Shown here piece after piece: positions 24,707-37,160 of a stretch of DNA of 64,000 nucleotides (position 1 is its first letter; each line of letters begins with the position of its first letter). Where the stretch lies: the NCBI GenBank assembly GCA_004794785.1, contig SJOL01006491.1, positions 14,683 to 78,682 of the forward strand, in the 5' to 3' direction. This DNA is from Opisthorchis felineus. Its lineage: Eukaryota; Platyhelminthes; Trematoda; Opisthorchiida; Opisthorchiidae. Under the pieces are notes generated by a model. The model worked only from the letters and a program-made list of their open reading frames with translations, did not search any database and was not told the origin of the DNA. Position numbers and translations under genes: made by a program.

Positions 24707-25440
24707 TCATCGATTACAGCACTCTCTCCGGCAACCGATGATTCGGCATGTGCAACGTAGCTTCTCATACTGGAGGCATTCTTCGATGGAAGTCCCCGCT
24801 GCACAACCGAACACTCGCATTATAATTGCTTCGTTACGGATTGGCCGACACCAACCCACACGAGCTATGTTTCGGAGATAACGGTGGTCGAAGACCTGAA
24901 GACGTCCCAGTTCCACCACTCGAACAGGCCAAGTCTCATGGCCATACAACAAAACAGCCCCTACTGTAGACTGATACACACGTCCCTGGAGATTCAGGGG
25001 TGTGTCACTTTGACACCATAGGTGTCTCAAATAAGCAAATATGACCCGATAGTCAGAGATTCGTGCATTGACGTCATTCGTAACACTAAAGTCGGAAATG
25101 ATGCGGTTTTCAAGATATGTGAAACGCTCTACAACTTCAAGTGCTTCTCTCTGGATTGTAAGTAGCGTGTTCAGTGACTGCACGTCCAAGACCATGACCT
25201 TGCACTTTGTGAGTGCAAAGCGCATGCCAAAGGATAGGATGGCTTTGGTGAGTTAATCCAAGAATAACTGTACCCTGTTCCCCCATTCGAAGACCAGAAC
25301 GATTTCGTCTGCCAATTCCGGATCACAAGGTTTCCGTCAGTAGCTATTTGAACACCAGGGTTTTGAAGACCTTCCAGCGTTTGTCTCATATCTCGTCCAT
25401 CTTTATATATACATACCCGTACATTCCTAACATAGTATCT
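24707..25440 (-). pseudogene. RTE-type LINE reverse transcriptase, C-terminal part
   Basis: The largest RTE remnant here. Reading down the minus strand: RQTLEGLQNPGVQIATDGNL, a frameshift, then a motif C region that has lost YADD, LFLD followed by a TAA stop, and then a long open frame from FALTKCKVMVLDVQSLNT through LEVVERFTYLENRI, VNARISDYRVIFAYLRHLW, LNLQGRVYQSTVGAVLLYGHE, RLQVFDHRYLRNIARVGW and FGCAAGTSIEECLQYEKLR. This is the standard thumb-to-C-terminal order of the RTE elements widespread in flukes. The usual C-terminal tail is missing. Upstream of the EGLQNPG word it runs straight into family C sequence. Confidence 0.88.
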
Positions 25441-26900
25441 TGAGCAAAGCATTCTTTTGAAGGTTCCGTTTTGCGATTTTGTTTCTGCAATTAGCCCATT
25501 TGTCACTGTACCCTGAGCTCCTGGACACGCTCAGACTCGCTGGCATCCAGCCATGAAAAATAAAGCAGAGTCAATCTTCAACACGAACTGGTTCAGTTTT
25601 TCTGGTCCAAATGAATTCGTTCTGACTTCTCTACCACTGTATCACTTCCATTTCCATTTTTCTGCCCCTGAACAAAGAAGAATGAGTGGCAATTGAATTT
25701 AGCATTTTTTCGCTTCAAAACTAGCCTTCTACCTAGAAAGCTTGTTACTCCTGGTCAACATTTTGTGAGCCTTTGAGGTCGTGTTAACTCCTTCAAAAAT
25801 GAGCTACTGACGGGTGCTCATTTGGAATTTATCCATAATTTTACTTTCAGATTCCCAGTTCTAAACTAGTTTGTCGGATCTTGCGCCTTGATGAAACGTC
25901 AATAATACTGGCCTTCAAAAAGCCAAAGAGATGCATGTTATGTCATACAGGCTTGATTGCTTGGTAATCATAATACTCATTGCATTCAAAACAATTTCTG
26001 CCGATAACCTGGTAAAAAATATCCACAAAAATAGCGGCATGAGTCTTTGTGAAGCACCGGCATGTGCCTGGGGTACAAGGCTTGTAAATGCATCTCAACC
26101 GGAGTGGACCCACATGGTTCCGTCTTTAATTGACTCAAGCAGTCATGCTTGACAAGCGAATTTCGCGTCAATTGTGGTGAGGTGAAAGATTTCAACAAAT
26201 CACTCTTCCACGCCTGGTCATTTAAAATACTGCGGATTCGGTTGGTTGTAACAATTGCTCGCAATCATTGTAATGCTCGAATGCTAACTACGCGCTCAGC
26301 TGGTAGAAAGGTTTGAAGCATGCACTTCATAAATGCAGTAGGATACCGTCCTGGAGATATTTTGCAGGAAGAGGTCGGTTAACCCCGACTATGTAACAGA
26401 TGGTGAATACTGATGAAAACTGACGAAGGTCACTGACATTATACTATCTTATTTGGCTAAGATATTCAGCTGAAATTTTATTGTTCAGGGACTACTTATT
26501 CAACGTTTCTGTCAAGCTGCAGGGGACCGGTTAAACAAACGCAATTTGAATGATTACTAGCATCCTATTTACAAAGTTCTAACCTGTAAACATGATACAA
26601 GTTGCAACTTCAAATTCTTTGGGATTTGGTCATTGAGCCATCAGATAGAAAAACCTCACTGGTGTAGTGATCAGATCTGCCATGTCGGTTTGCCGGTAGC
26701 AGTTTTGGTAAGCTTTTCCACATTTTTCTGCTTCGTTCCACAGATTCAGCTTACTTTAGCAATCTGTTGAGTGGCAAAATGTCATCTTTTGCTATGTCTT
26801 ACAGTCAACTCCCGATACAAAGTTTGTACTGCGGATTTTCCCTTTTTTCACTATAACGCATGTAATATAAATGATGACACAGGTGACCTGGTAACTCAGT
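25441..26900. repeat. Family C repeat joined to RTE fragment, copy 2
   Basis: Matches 371-1360 and 56200-56700 in patches: CTGAGCTC near 25512, AAAGCAGAGTCAATCTTCAACACC near 25561, CAAGTTGCAACTTCAAATTCT near 26600. The stretch 25740-26450 is specific to this copy. No gene seen. Confidence 0.5.
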
Positions 26901-27839
26901 CTCATATGGTTTAGATGCAACAGGTGAGACTAAGAGGCAGCTACACCCAAAGATAGCGGTCGGGTTTGTCTTCTATGGGAACGGAAAAAATGTTCCCTGC
27001 TTTGCATAAAAATGTTTAGTCGTATTTACTCAAAATGTGCTTGTTCCCTAGTTGAATTAACCCTCACTTTTACCGCATCTGTATACGTAAGGCTTTCTTC
27101 TTGGAATTATATTGATGGAAAGTGTAGTTTGAAATTACGGAGGCTTTCCGTTTCATGAGGTATGCTGTACCAACAGGCGTCTCAAATGAAAGATTCTCCC
27201 GGACTGAGAGGCTCCTAAACCTAGAAGGAGGATCAAAAATGTTTTACATCTTTTGCATAGGAAGTTTCGACGGTGTTTTCCTTAAATTGCCCACGTTTTC
27301 TTTATTTTCCATGAAAATGGCGTTAGATCACATACACGACGCATAACTGCAACTTCGTTTGCCCAAATGACCAAATATGGTTAACGTGGCTGGGCTCACA
27401 ATTTGCGTCTCTTCAATCAAGCGCAAATCTCGATAGACAAACGGCTACAAATTATGTTGGTTTTGAGTGTGGCGTCAGCTGGAATTCACCTGAATCCTTC
27501 GTTTATGACATTCTATAATCGAATGTGTATCACAAAGACTGCATCACGTTTCAGTTCGAAGGATATTCGGACGCTCGTAGTGTGTCATGACATTTTTTAA
27601 CACTGGGAATTCGTTTACGCTTCGCCGCTGCTGGGACTCATCAGACTGCTGGATTTGTTGAACGGGGTGCGAGCGACGAAAATGTTCGAGAACCACAAAT
27701 TCATCTGATGAGGACACAGCAGACTATGAATAAGAAACCCTAAGCGGCCACTGGATGCTATCACTACATTCCGCCCATTCAAGCTCTACCGCTCCCCGAA
27801 GTCTGGAAACGTCCTAAGTTATAAGGCAACTCTTCTAGA
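26901..27839. other. Gene-free stretch with one hammerhead-like relic
   Basis: No protein similarity seen. It contains the minus-strand hammerhead-like motif at 27620-27644. Confidence 0.4.
27620..27644 (-). ncRNA. Hammerhead-like relic, GTCCC-type helix II
   Basis: Minus strand: CTGATGA (27638-27644), a 14-nt segment GTCCCAGCAGCGGC that can pair as helix II with one C-C mismatch, then GAAG in place of GAAA. The CTGATGAGTCCCA word is also characteristic of the schistosome Sm-alpha hammerhead. The changed GAAA means it is probably dead. Confidence 0.4.
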
Positions 27840-28230
27840 CAGATTTGCACACCGAATTATTTGCTAAATGGCTTGCTGAACGCTCAGGATTGTGACGGCC
27901 AAATGAGCTACGCTGGCCACCTTCATAGATTGTCATGTAATGAGGAAATGCATGGCACACTGTCTAAGATGCAAGTTACGAACATGTTAACTCTCCTAGA
28001 AGAAATCAACTGCACCATGTCAAAATAATGTTAGGATAGTTATGGACCCGTTAACTTGCCTAAAGAAATTTGCTCAACCATTTCAAACTAATTTTTGGCT
28101 CGCAGAGATTATCCAATAATCACCGAAGAATCGTAAAGCCATGAAAACTCGGTTTCAGCAGGCCAACAAAAATATATATGGCCGTGGTTTCTGAATACAA
28201 CAACGACGAATCAAATATTTCCGCTTCACA
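27840..28230. repeat. Diverged repeat shared with 2800-3370
   Basis: See the shared CTTGCTGAACGCTCAGG, CTAGAAGAAATCAACTG and ATAATGTTAGGATAG patches. Same orientation as the 2.8-3.4k copy. No coding content. Confidence 0.55.
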
Positions 28231-29639
28231 GCTAGGTACCACTGTTCGACTGTACCGAAATGGCCCTTTTATCTGAGCTCCGAATATTTTCTAATAAACA
28301 GAAAATATAAAAGTGTAAAAATATCCCACAAATCGATTGGACATGAGGTCTGAGAGCTTTTCCATCGAGGATACTCTATCAGCAGAATACGGGGGCTGAT
28401 GTATGTTGGTATTACATGCCACTATGTTAGTTAACCGCACCCCGTGGCACCCATGAAAAACAGAAACTTCTCAATTACACACGATCGACTGTCACATTTC
28501 TAGGTACGTCATTCGGCTGCTCTCACTTTTAAAATATCGTATTTTATGGAATAAGTAATGCTATTATGGGAGAAACGTCACCACAACTGAACATAGTTTG
28601 CAAAATTTACTCAAGCGTTCTCGCAGCTAGTCTCATTTCTCAGGAATTCCCCAATGGAGCCAATGGGCCATGGCAAATTGTGGGCCCTGCGTTCAAGATC
28701 AGAAAAATTATCGATCATCACCCGAAACTTCAGCAATCACTGTACCTAGGGAATACCTGAATTTGTCCGACGTAGTTGGTAGGTAACGGTAGGATCACAG
28801 TTTCGACAATACAGCCAAAATAGGCCACCAAATCCATCCCATACCGGTGGATGTCTTCAGGCCCTACCCATACTGAAAGTGAGTCGAAAGGCTGGGATCG
28901 TGCAAACCTGCCAGGAGTAAGATACGAGTCAGATTTTGTTTGCCACACGATGTCTACCTAGTGCGTCTCTGGGGTGTGCGGGAGTATTTCGGGCACAGCA
29001 TTAGTTGAACGGCAATTCTAAGGGACTATTCCATGCCAAGAAGCAAATATGGTTGACAGCAGAATCATCAGGCTCAAATGCTAGCAGTGGAACCGCATGT
29101 GAGTCATTCATTAACTAGTGTATGGGTGGCATTCTTCATCATGTTGCAAGCACTGAGATAATTCGGCAATAGCCTTCTAAACTGGACGTTCTAGAAAATT
29201 CATAAAGACGTGGATATGGAGCTCAGCTGAATAACAAAGTGACCATCAGCCGTTGCGGTGAAAAAAAGCCCCGATGGGTAGACAGCAGTGTGAATCATTA
29301 ACTGCCCCCATCTATGTGTATACACTTTGTCCTGTCTAAATGTTGAGGATTCGCACGTTGATTAGCTTTCGCAGGCGATGATACAGCGACCAGGTAATGA
29401 CCGAGCACCAGTAACCGACCAACAGATAATGTTCACTCAAACTCATATGTCTTTCTATTTCCTATGCAGATACATCAGACTTGCACACAGATCCAGACCA
29501 GCCGATTGCCGCTTCCCATGCTCTACTATATCTGTCATGTTATTCCCGAATCTCCCCAAGCTAGCAGTTAATTATACGCAGTTCAGAGGAAACAGTAATT
29601 CACACTACTGAAAACCTTCCATTTGGCAGATGGTGGCTG
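28231..29639. other. Gene-free stretch, nothing recognised
   Basis: No recognisable protein and no confident match elsewhere in the window. Confidence 0.4.
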
Positions 29640-30260
29640 GAGAACGCAGTCAGTACGCCGCCGAACATTTTCGTTCTCAACCACTAGCCCGATGATTGCC
29701 AGTTTTCTTCCGGAGTTTCGCGCGATGCGAACTGCCGATGAATCCCGCTAGGAATGAGACAGCTGTACGATGCTTATTGGGTTTGCAGCCTAGACTGGCC
29801 TCACTCACAGGACAAGATCTCCATCGAAAATACAAAACTCTCCACCAACAAATATTTCTGTATTGTCGGTGAAAAAGATTCTGACTTGCTGCATTTGGTT
29901 GGAAGCTCTCACATCATGCATCGAAGAATCTGCTAGCCTTGAGTTAAACCGCTTAACTGATCATCAACTGATTTTCTACGAATGCAGGTGCACCCGCAAG
30001 ATTACCCAATTTGTTGTATTGCACAGATCGTATTCGTACAAAATGTTGGAACAGCACTACCGAAAGTAATTTCATTCAGGTATTGATTACATCAGATCAG
30101 ATCACTCGATTTTGGGTTGTTTGTAATGTATCGCACGACATGCTACACAAGAAAAATTTATCATGCTTACTACTAGACGTTCCTATAAGAAGTACGCTCC
30201 CAGACAAGAAGCGGTTAGCAAAAGCTGAGATGGTACGACTGCTCAACTTGGGTGAGTGAA
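29640..30260. repeat. Segment shared with 62700-63270
   Basis: Same-orientation match to 62700-63270: TCCGGAGTTTCG.G.GATGCG.ACTG near 29710, CAACAAATATTTCTGTATTGTC near 29847 and CTGCATTTGGTTGGA near 29890. In both places it lies just beyond the 3' end of a minus-strand zinc-finger pseudogene, so it belongs to the same duplicated segment. Confidence 0.6.
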
Positions 30261-30734
30261 TATCTCAGACATGATCTCGCTTAAACTCTTCAGGATTTTG
30301 AATTCGGTGTCATGTTGTGTTTGTATTACACACCGCATTTGATAAGCCAGTTAATGAGCGGCCTTGATTATTCTCTTATCACAGGGCCTACAACATTGTT
30401 AGCAAAATGCGTGATCAAGCGCCGTAATCACAAAACGTTTTCACCGATTTTATTATAACTTGGATGCTTCTATAGAACCAGTCGGTCAAGACAGATCACA
30501 AAATTTTCTAGGGGTCAAATAAGTAATACCAAAAGTTTTACAAAATTTTCTCCAGGTAAACCTTTTGTCAAAATATTTCGGTTTTCATCACAGATAATGA
30601 ATAACATAATTTGATATCTAGTGACCCAATGGTGTGCTGTACTACGATGATTTCCGCCCACATTCTGATGTAGAAATAAAAAATCTAAAGTGAATTGGTT
30701 TTTTTGAAGTTTTTGTCATGAATAGTTTTCGAAC

Positions 30735-31425
30735 CAGTAGGCTCACAATACACACTCATCTTTTGCCGCAAATTCGTGCGCAGACTGGATACGGCTCTTC
30801 AAAGTTCCTGAACGGCTGAGTGATTTCTCGCATTGTATGCAAATGAAACGATCCAGTTTGCTATGAACAGTTCTGACACGTCTGTATAGGCTGCTTTTTT
30901 GGGGGAAAGTTTTGCCGCATTCCTCACAAACTGAACGCCCAGCTCCCGTGTGAATTAAATTTTGATGCTACTGTAGACACCTCCAAGATTTAAAGAATTT
31001 GCTACACTCTGGACAAGGTTGCCGGCCTCATGTGATTGCTGCACTTGTTTGCTCGACGCCCTGTATATCCCAGTAATTTCATCAGGATGTTTTGCCCTCG
31101 TGTGTCCACGGATATCCGATGGAATATTTGTAATCGTTTGAACATAGGCTGCATTGGAAATCATGATGATTGGTGTGAGATATCTGGTGCTGCTTTAATT
31201 TCCCCTTGTGCTGAAATGTTTTTCCACATACCGGACATCGATGAGCACTATTCCGGTTAGCTCGTTTCGTTGATTTTTTTGCGTGCTCCGTAGTGGCAGA
31301 CTGTCCAGACGAAGTTCTGTTGTTTTCAAGGAGATATGATATTGTGGAATTTGATTCCGGTACAAAGTGGCGTGTGACAATTTCACCGGGCTCATTTCGT
31401 CTTTCTTCCGTGCCGCCTTCACGTA
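30735..31425 (-). pseudogene. C2H2 zinc-finger exon, broken paralogue
   Basis: Aligns along its whole length with the intact exon at 47747-48432. The splice-acceptor CAG and the N-terminal acidic/polar region (EERRNEPGEIV...) are kept in frame. Finger 1 is intact (CPVCGKTFQHKGKLKQHQISH). A +1 frameshift breaks finger 2, a one-base loss before finger 3 restores the frame, and CAG has become TAG inside finger 3. The first zinc-binding histidine is arginine in finger 4 (RRVRTVH) and finger 5 (SRIQSAH). The copy is dead. Similarity continues past the stop to about 30590, matching 48433-48600. Upstream on the same strand lies family B copy 3. Confidence 0.87.
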
Positions 31426-33733
31426 AGCCTACTGAGGTGGAAATTATGAAAATTTTTAGTTATTCGTGTGAGGAAATCTCTGCATATAAATAAAGTTGTT
31501 TTGGATGGTGTGGGATCACTTCTACTTCCGCTCAGTTTTCCGAATGATCATGTACCCAATATTGTTAAAAGTTGTATGCGATGGCTGAACGCAATAAGGT
31601 AATAAAAACACATTCAGTTTTAAAGGAAAATGAATAGCTCAATTTGCTACAATATTCCAATTCGTTTCATAAATAAGAAATTACTATGGAGGAGCGTATG
31701 CAGTGCTGATGACAAATGCAACGATTTGTGATCACCATGAGACTCTGTGGCATGCTTTCGCTCAAATTGCCAGGGATTCATTTCCAGTCCACAATGTTTC
31801 TTGATAATCCGCTGAACTAATCTGTGCAAATGTGCATATCTTTCTGACTGAAATCGGCCGGCAAAGAAACGGTAGTAAAAAGACTGAACATCTGGGTAAC
31901 CACATTTCGGGCGCATTTTGGACTGTGTCTGAGCATTTCGTCTCCATCATTCACGCTTATGTGGTTGCCTTCAGAAATAACGTATCTGAACTAGGTATTC
32001 CCTGCTTGAATGCGTGATCCCTAAGGAGAATTCAGAAGTGAACGATAAACTCATTAGTCTAACAGACACTTCGTAGGTAGATAGAGGCACATTCAAGCTA
32101 CCTGATTTTCGCCAAAGAATAACTCCGGTACATTGCTCAGGCAGACTGACTGGTCTTGAATCGTGTTTGGATGGAGTATCCTGCCATGGTTTTAATGTTA
32201 GTGATTTCAGCCCATCCTCTCTCTTTACCCGTGTATGCTTTCTTCGATGCATTGTTAAAAATGCAGCGTAATCCGACCAGTCGCATAATATAGCGTGTAT
32301 AACAAACCTTATGAAACAAGCATGGTGGCGGAAGGTTCGCTGAGCATGTGAGTGACAAAATGTGATCCATATTTGGCCTCGTAAGATGGATGAAAACAGA
32401 TCAGCCACGTGACTCATAACTAGCACATTCAAAATCACAAACTCGTCGACAAATCTGATGAGATCCAAGACGAACATCCTCTAGCACTAACCGTGTATTA
32501 GAACAAACCCTCAATCAATCAAACCCGCCCATGTTTACCAAATTTGAAGTGGAATGATAACCAGGATTTCCGCCACTATGTAATAACTTACCAGCGGCGC
32601 GTACTGTAGAAACAGTGTGTCCAGTTCCGACACTAAGGTAAGGGCGTGAAGCTTTTGTGTGGCCGCCAATCAGACGTAGCGAACGCCCTCTAAATTGTGG
32701 AATTTCCAAACCAAACCAATTTGCTTGGTATGGATAGAAATTTGAAAATGTAGGTATTCCATTCCGGATGATGATGGGTTATTCTGCTTTACATTAAGAA
32801 TGCAATACAACCTCAACATCCCAAGTATTGTCAATCCCACGTATAAGAAACCGCTGCTACAGAAAACATAAGAAGTCAAGTTATGATTCCTTTCGTGGCC
32901 GAAGTATATATTTTGACCAATCCAACCAAAAATCCCGTGGGAATTTTGCCGCAGATTAAACTTTTGCTGTGGACTACCTTGCTTTGTACCAGGTAAAAGA
33001 CTCCACTGGACTAATCCCTATTGCAATCAATCCGCTATCTTCATCTTACACAAAAACCGCGCATACCAGGACGAGGCAAATACAACTTACATCAACTAAA
33101 CTTCCTTACCCTTCTTGTCCTACAAACTACGAATTTGCTTGTTATGTTCGAATTAATCTAAACAACTAGCATTACAAGCACACATGGTGTATTGTCCATT
33201 ACTTTGACATTTGAAATTCCCCACGTTTCCTCTGTCCCTATTTGTAACCCTCGCTCCACTTTTGTGTTTAGTGCGTGTGTGTGAACTGGCATTTGTTTGT
33301 CCCTACCACTTCACTCTTTTGACTTTGAAGTCATCCAGCATTTTGTGGCGGACCTTATGCACGTGTGACTCTCTCACGTGCAAGCCTGTTGGCTCATTTG
33401 GTTCGTACATTTATAGTCCAAGTGGACCACCTGTTGTGGACGAGTATCTACTGTCGAGGTTTGTATATTTTGTGAATTGATATCTTACGTTAATAGCACC
33501 GTACAGAAACCCAGCTCCAACTTTGTTTTGCCTTCCCAGAGGTTCTGGTATTACGCGTCACTCGAAGATACCGTTTGGCTGTTACACATGGGCTGGCCAC
33601 AACTCTACAAACACGAATGGATGTTAAAGGGGGAATTATCGAAGAGTGGAAGATCAAGGAACAGAAAATACCGAAGCCCATTTTTAGGTGGTTTAAGTGT
33701 TGCATATATCAGGTTAACAGGTTAACAACAATG

Positions 33734-33878
33734 CTCGGGATAGCTCAGTGATTAAGGAGCAATTCTATTGACCGGAAGATGCGTGGCTCTAACCCAAACC
33801 CTCGGCATTTTGACTGCTCCTCTCTAGACTGGGGCAATCTGGCGCAGTCTGAGCCCTCGTAGTTCCATTAAGCACAAT
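33734..33878 (+). mobile_element. tRNA-derived SINE S3
   Basis: A-box-like TAGCTCAGTGATTAAGG (33741-33757) and B-box-like GGCTCTAACCC (33785-33795), with the shared GGGGCAATCTGGCGCAGTC body. The B box has lost its central CGA. Confidence 0.65.
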
Positions 33879-34441
33879 GGCAGGTATGCAGCGGAAGGGT
33901 GTTACAAATTAACAGTTATTAATAAAATATAATTTTTTTATTCCGATAGATGGGGTCTCCAACTGGGTGTTTGCCCTTATACGGATTCACCAGAGAGGCG
34001 TAGCTGTCGAATTTCTACTACTTGAATATTACAGACATGATGAATTATGCTCATTTGCAAGTTAAATTGGTGTTCACAGGAGGATCACCTGAATCTTCCA
34101 CTTAGTATACTCTTCAATTAAATGTGCTGCGGAAGATTTCTCGTGTTTTTTTTTCGTACGATGTTTGAGACGTGGAAGTCTTGATGTGACAGCATGAACG
34201 TGACAGTAGAAAGAACGCGATTCCACTGGGATTATGTTATGTCCCCAGTAGACCTCAAGTGAATCTGCGAATGGTATTATGACCACTTTAAGTTCAATTA
34301 ATCACCTACACACTTTTCCACATTTGAGATCAATGAATGCATGTATTTTTGAAACATACTGCTAAACGTGAACATATCAAAAGAAGTAAATACTTATTGT
34401 TCACTGGTTCTTGCACGTAGGATGATTCGATTAAAACTCAC

Positions 34442-34514
34442 GGTGATTTTGTGCTACTGCCAAATTTTGGAGACACAACACTGAATGTAAAAACCATTTC
34501 CAATCAAAAAGCAT
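34442..34514 (-). CDS. Signal-peptide-like 73-nt exon, copy 3
   Basis: ATG start, then LFDWKWFLHSVLCLQNLAVAQNH, one extra base and a GTGAGT donor (34436-34441 on the plus strand). Same length, frame and donor as 45489-45561. The N-terminal basic residue, hydrophobic core and A-x-A before Q fit a cleavable signal peptide. It lies about 3 kb upstream of the broken zinc-finger exon at 30735-31425 on the same strand. Expression is unknown. Confidence 0.35.
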
Positions 34515-35352
34515 CTTTCCTACGGAAGTTTGATTCATCCGGTGAATTTAAATGTCTTCCTAATGAGTGCATCCTACTCATAGCACCATTCGCTAGTAAA
34601 GTAGCACAGATAAGCCTCATTTTTTCTTGAAAACCGCGCTAATAAGAGGAGAAAAATCAAATACTCCGATCCATTCACGGTGATTGGTTTTTTCTGTTCG
34701 CTTACTTTGTTCTATTCAAGATCATGTCTGTGTAAAGTACGGTGTGATCAGATTCCGCAAGCCCCTTCCGTGCTAGAGCCTTTGTTCGTAGTAGAACCGA
34801 ATACATCTGTATCCTGCTTACTCAGATTACTCAAATAAATATTAAGAGCAGTCGGATGACTGTGAAAAAAAGAAAGATTGGGAAATATGACGAATAACTA
34901 GTGTCCTACCAGATAGGCCGACTGAACAAAATATGACCTTCTGCGTCAGCATCACGTTGGTGTTATACACATATAGAACCGGGTGATCCGTCTATTGCAG
35001 CGACTACAGTAGTCTGAGAAGGAGATAAAATACAACCATAAACAAAATACATTGAAATAAGACGTCGAACTGTTATGCTGAGGTGTTCAAGTTAGAATCA
35101 CTCACCGATTGGGAAGAGAAAAACAAATAAGTTATGGCATTTTGTGATATTGAGGAAGTTTTTGCAAAATGTGGTCAGAGGTTAGCATTCTCCTGCTTCA
35201 GATGAGGCTCGTTTACATAATTTAGTACCCGTCGTTACATTTCATCCATGTCTTAGGAAAATCAGTGGTGATAAATATGTAAAAAGTACCCAAGTGACAC
35301 CTCTTGTGTGGATGAACAGAATACTCGGAACTCAGTCGATTTATTCCCAAAA

Positions 35353-35640
35353 TCAACGGTCAAGCCCAAAATCAGAAGATGGACTAGATGGCGCAGCGTA
35401 AAAATAGCTTTCCGTAACAACTAATCTACGGTGGGCTAACGGATACAGGGCAAAGTATGTTACGGCTGGATGGATTTCAAAAGGCCTGAGCTTGGTTTCA
35501 GGCTTTGCATAATATAATATTTGAGAGATCATTTGGGCCATATGTACACGCTTGAAGGGCTTAGGAGACGACGTATGTGACTTGCCGTGATACACGTGGG
35601 TCTTTTAAACTCACCTGACCCTGTTGTTTACAAACGGTTA
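35353..35640 (-). repeat. Short repeat shared with 24560-24620 and 44060-44120
   Basis: On the minus strand it reads CTGTATCCGTTAGCCCACCGTAGAT.A, matching plus-strand CTGTATTCGTTAGCCCACCGAGG near 24575 and CTGTATCCGTTAGCCCATCG near 44075. It marks the outer limit of the diverged inverted duplication 30.6-35.6k versus 44.0-48.6k. Confidence 0.55.
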
Positions 35641-35837
35641 GCCTTGGCCACAAAATGCTTTTTTTCTGCAAAATCCTTGCGGGTGAAATAAAAATTTTCA
35701 CTTAAAATTGTTGCATTTTGTTGTATATATGCTCAAACCAAAAACCACTCTAATCTACCTTCATTTTGTCGCGATTCGATTTAATTAACCTCCCTTCTTA
35801 ATTATTGACGCGAATTCGACGTTAAAATTGCTGTGCT

Positions 35838-37160
35838 ATGGCTTCAGAAGTTGCTTCCGATATGTTTGTTGAGAAACTGGCGGCTATCCGCTTTTCATCC
35901 TTCACGGCATTCGAGAATGCGTTGAAGGAAAACATGACGAATGACTACGCGGTATTTGTGCGTGTAGCCAGCAGTCAAAGTACCAGCGCTGTTGTGCTTA
36001 TGAATGGGTGTACTGCAGATGCAGCAAGCGGTCAGCAAGGCAAACGGAAAGTCGAGGAATCCGAAGAAGTTAGTAAGCTGAGCGTATTTGCCAATAACAA
36101 CCAGTAAACGAAGCAATGGCTGTCCAGTGCGTTTTTGTCTAAGGAGGCAGGGGAACCATCTCTCGGTCACTTCTCATTATCTTGAACACAACCATAAGAG
36201 TTCTAACTTTTTGTACAGTCAGCTTCCGGCTAACCGAACAGGAGTTGGGCACCTGCAAGCCCCTGCTGAAGTAGGGAATGCCATCATGTGAAATGCGGCA
36301 GTTTGTGGCCAATGAATTCGAAAAGGTCCTTACCACTCAGAACATACACATACCAGAGGAAGTGTCAGCCATCTCTGTTGAGTAAGGACGCATAGTTGGG
36401 TTTCACTGTGGCAGATGATATGACTTCGGTTCTGGCAAGACTTCGGGAGACCGGACGCGTGCTTGTGTTGCACTCAAGGGAAGGTCACGATAGCCCTATA
36501 TGCTTCTCCAGATGGAAGCAGATTGCGCTGTTCCGACACTTCCCAGATGTAGCAAATGTCGACGGAACACACGCGACAGATCGCTTTTGGAAACGCTGCA
36601 CCACACAGACCCACGATTTGTCTTTTACCTTACGCCCCACTGGTTGCACGTCACCCGCAAATGGGCTGTGCACGCACAATCCGGGATGGTTCTTTTTGCT
36701 AATGTGACCAACAACCGTCTGGAGAACGCAGACGGTCGCCTGAAAAACCGGATGCACCACTCAGACACACTGGAGCATGCCATACAGAAGGTGTTCTGAG
36801 CCGCCGACTGGTTCATACGGGAATATGGGATGTACACGTCCTGTCGATGCAACCGACGGGAAGTCCTGGAGTGCAACGGCTGCGTTCGGAACGTTGTTTT
36901 TCGGATGGCTACGCATGTGTGTTCCCTCGGTTTGAGGCACTTATGACCACGAACCCCCAAGGCTGCACTCTCATATTGTTGGAACAGACAAGGTGAGGTC
37001 AATCTACTTAAACTCACTGACAGTTGCTGGTCCTCCCAGAGGGTTCACATCTGTGCTGGAGAATGCACATGCCCCCTGTCAGAATGAGTGTCTGGAGGTG
37101 TAGACGTCTCGACATGCTTTTGTTAAGCGAGCTCCAAGTCCCTTAACCACCCATTTTTAT
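35838..37160 (+). pseudogene. ZSWIM / MULE-transposase-like pseudogene
   Basis: Related to proteins with a FAR1-like DNA-binding start, a MULE/RNase H-like domain and a SWIM zinc-binding motif (as in ZSWIM1/3 and Mutator-derived proteins). In order: ATG at 35838 with FTAFENALKENMTNDYAVFV; a frame change near 36100, then RSNGCPVRFCLRRQGNHLSV and YLEHNHKSSNF (FAR1-like); MRQFVANEFEKVLTTQNIHI near 36290; frame changes near 36390, then LFRHFPDVANVDGTHATDRF (first catalytic Asp region of the MULE fold); NVTNNRLENADGRLKNR near 36710 in another frame; a stop after AIQKVF at about 36799; and a SWIM-like CTCPLSE with downstream RHAF near 37065-37120, where the third zinc ligand looks lost. At least three frame changes and two stops show it is dead. 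Host gene versus transposon origin is open. Confidence 0.75.

Larger units (their letters stand above)
31640..35070 (-). repeat. Family B composite repeat, copy 3
   Basis: The longest family B copy. Landmarks: ATGCTTTCGCTCAAATTGCC near 31752, TTATGAAACAAGCATGGTGG near 32309, the CAGTGTGTCCAGTTCCGACAC block near 32611, the SINE (33734), GAGGCGTAG near 33995, the 73-nt exon-like segment (34442-34514) and the end block near 34940. It is colinear and inverted relative to 44640-47235. The 168-codon open frame at 31971-32477 (-) is not conserved in the 14.9k copy. Confidence 0.7.

Noticed and set aside
27704..27740. CTGATGAGGACACAG as another hammerhead
   Set aside because: GAAAC comes at the wrong distance and no helix II pairs.
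31971..32477. 168-codon open frame on the minus strand
   Set aside because: It lies in family B, and the same stretch in the 14.9k copy is interrupted. No domain recognised.
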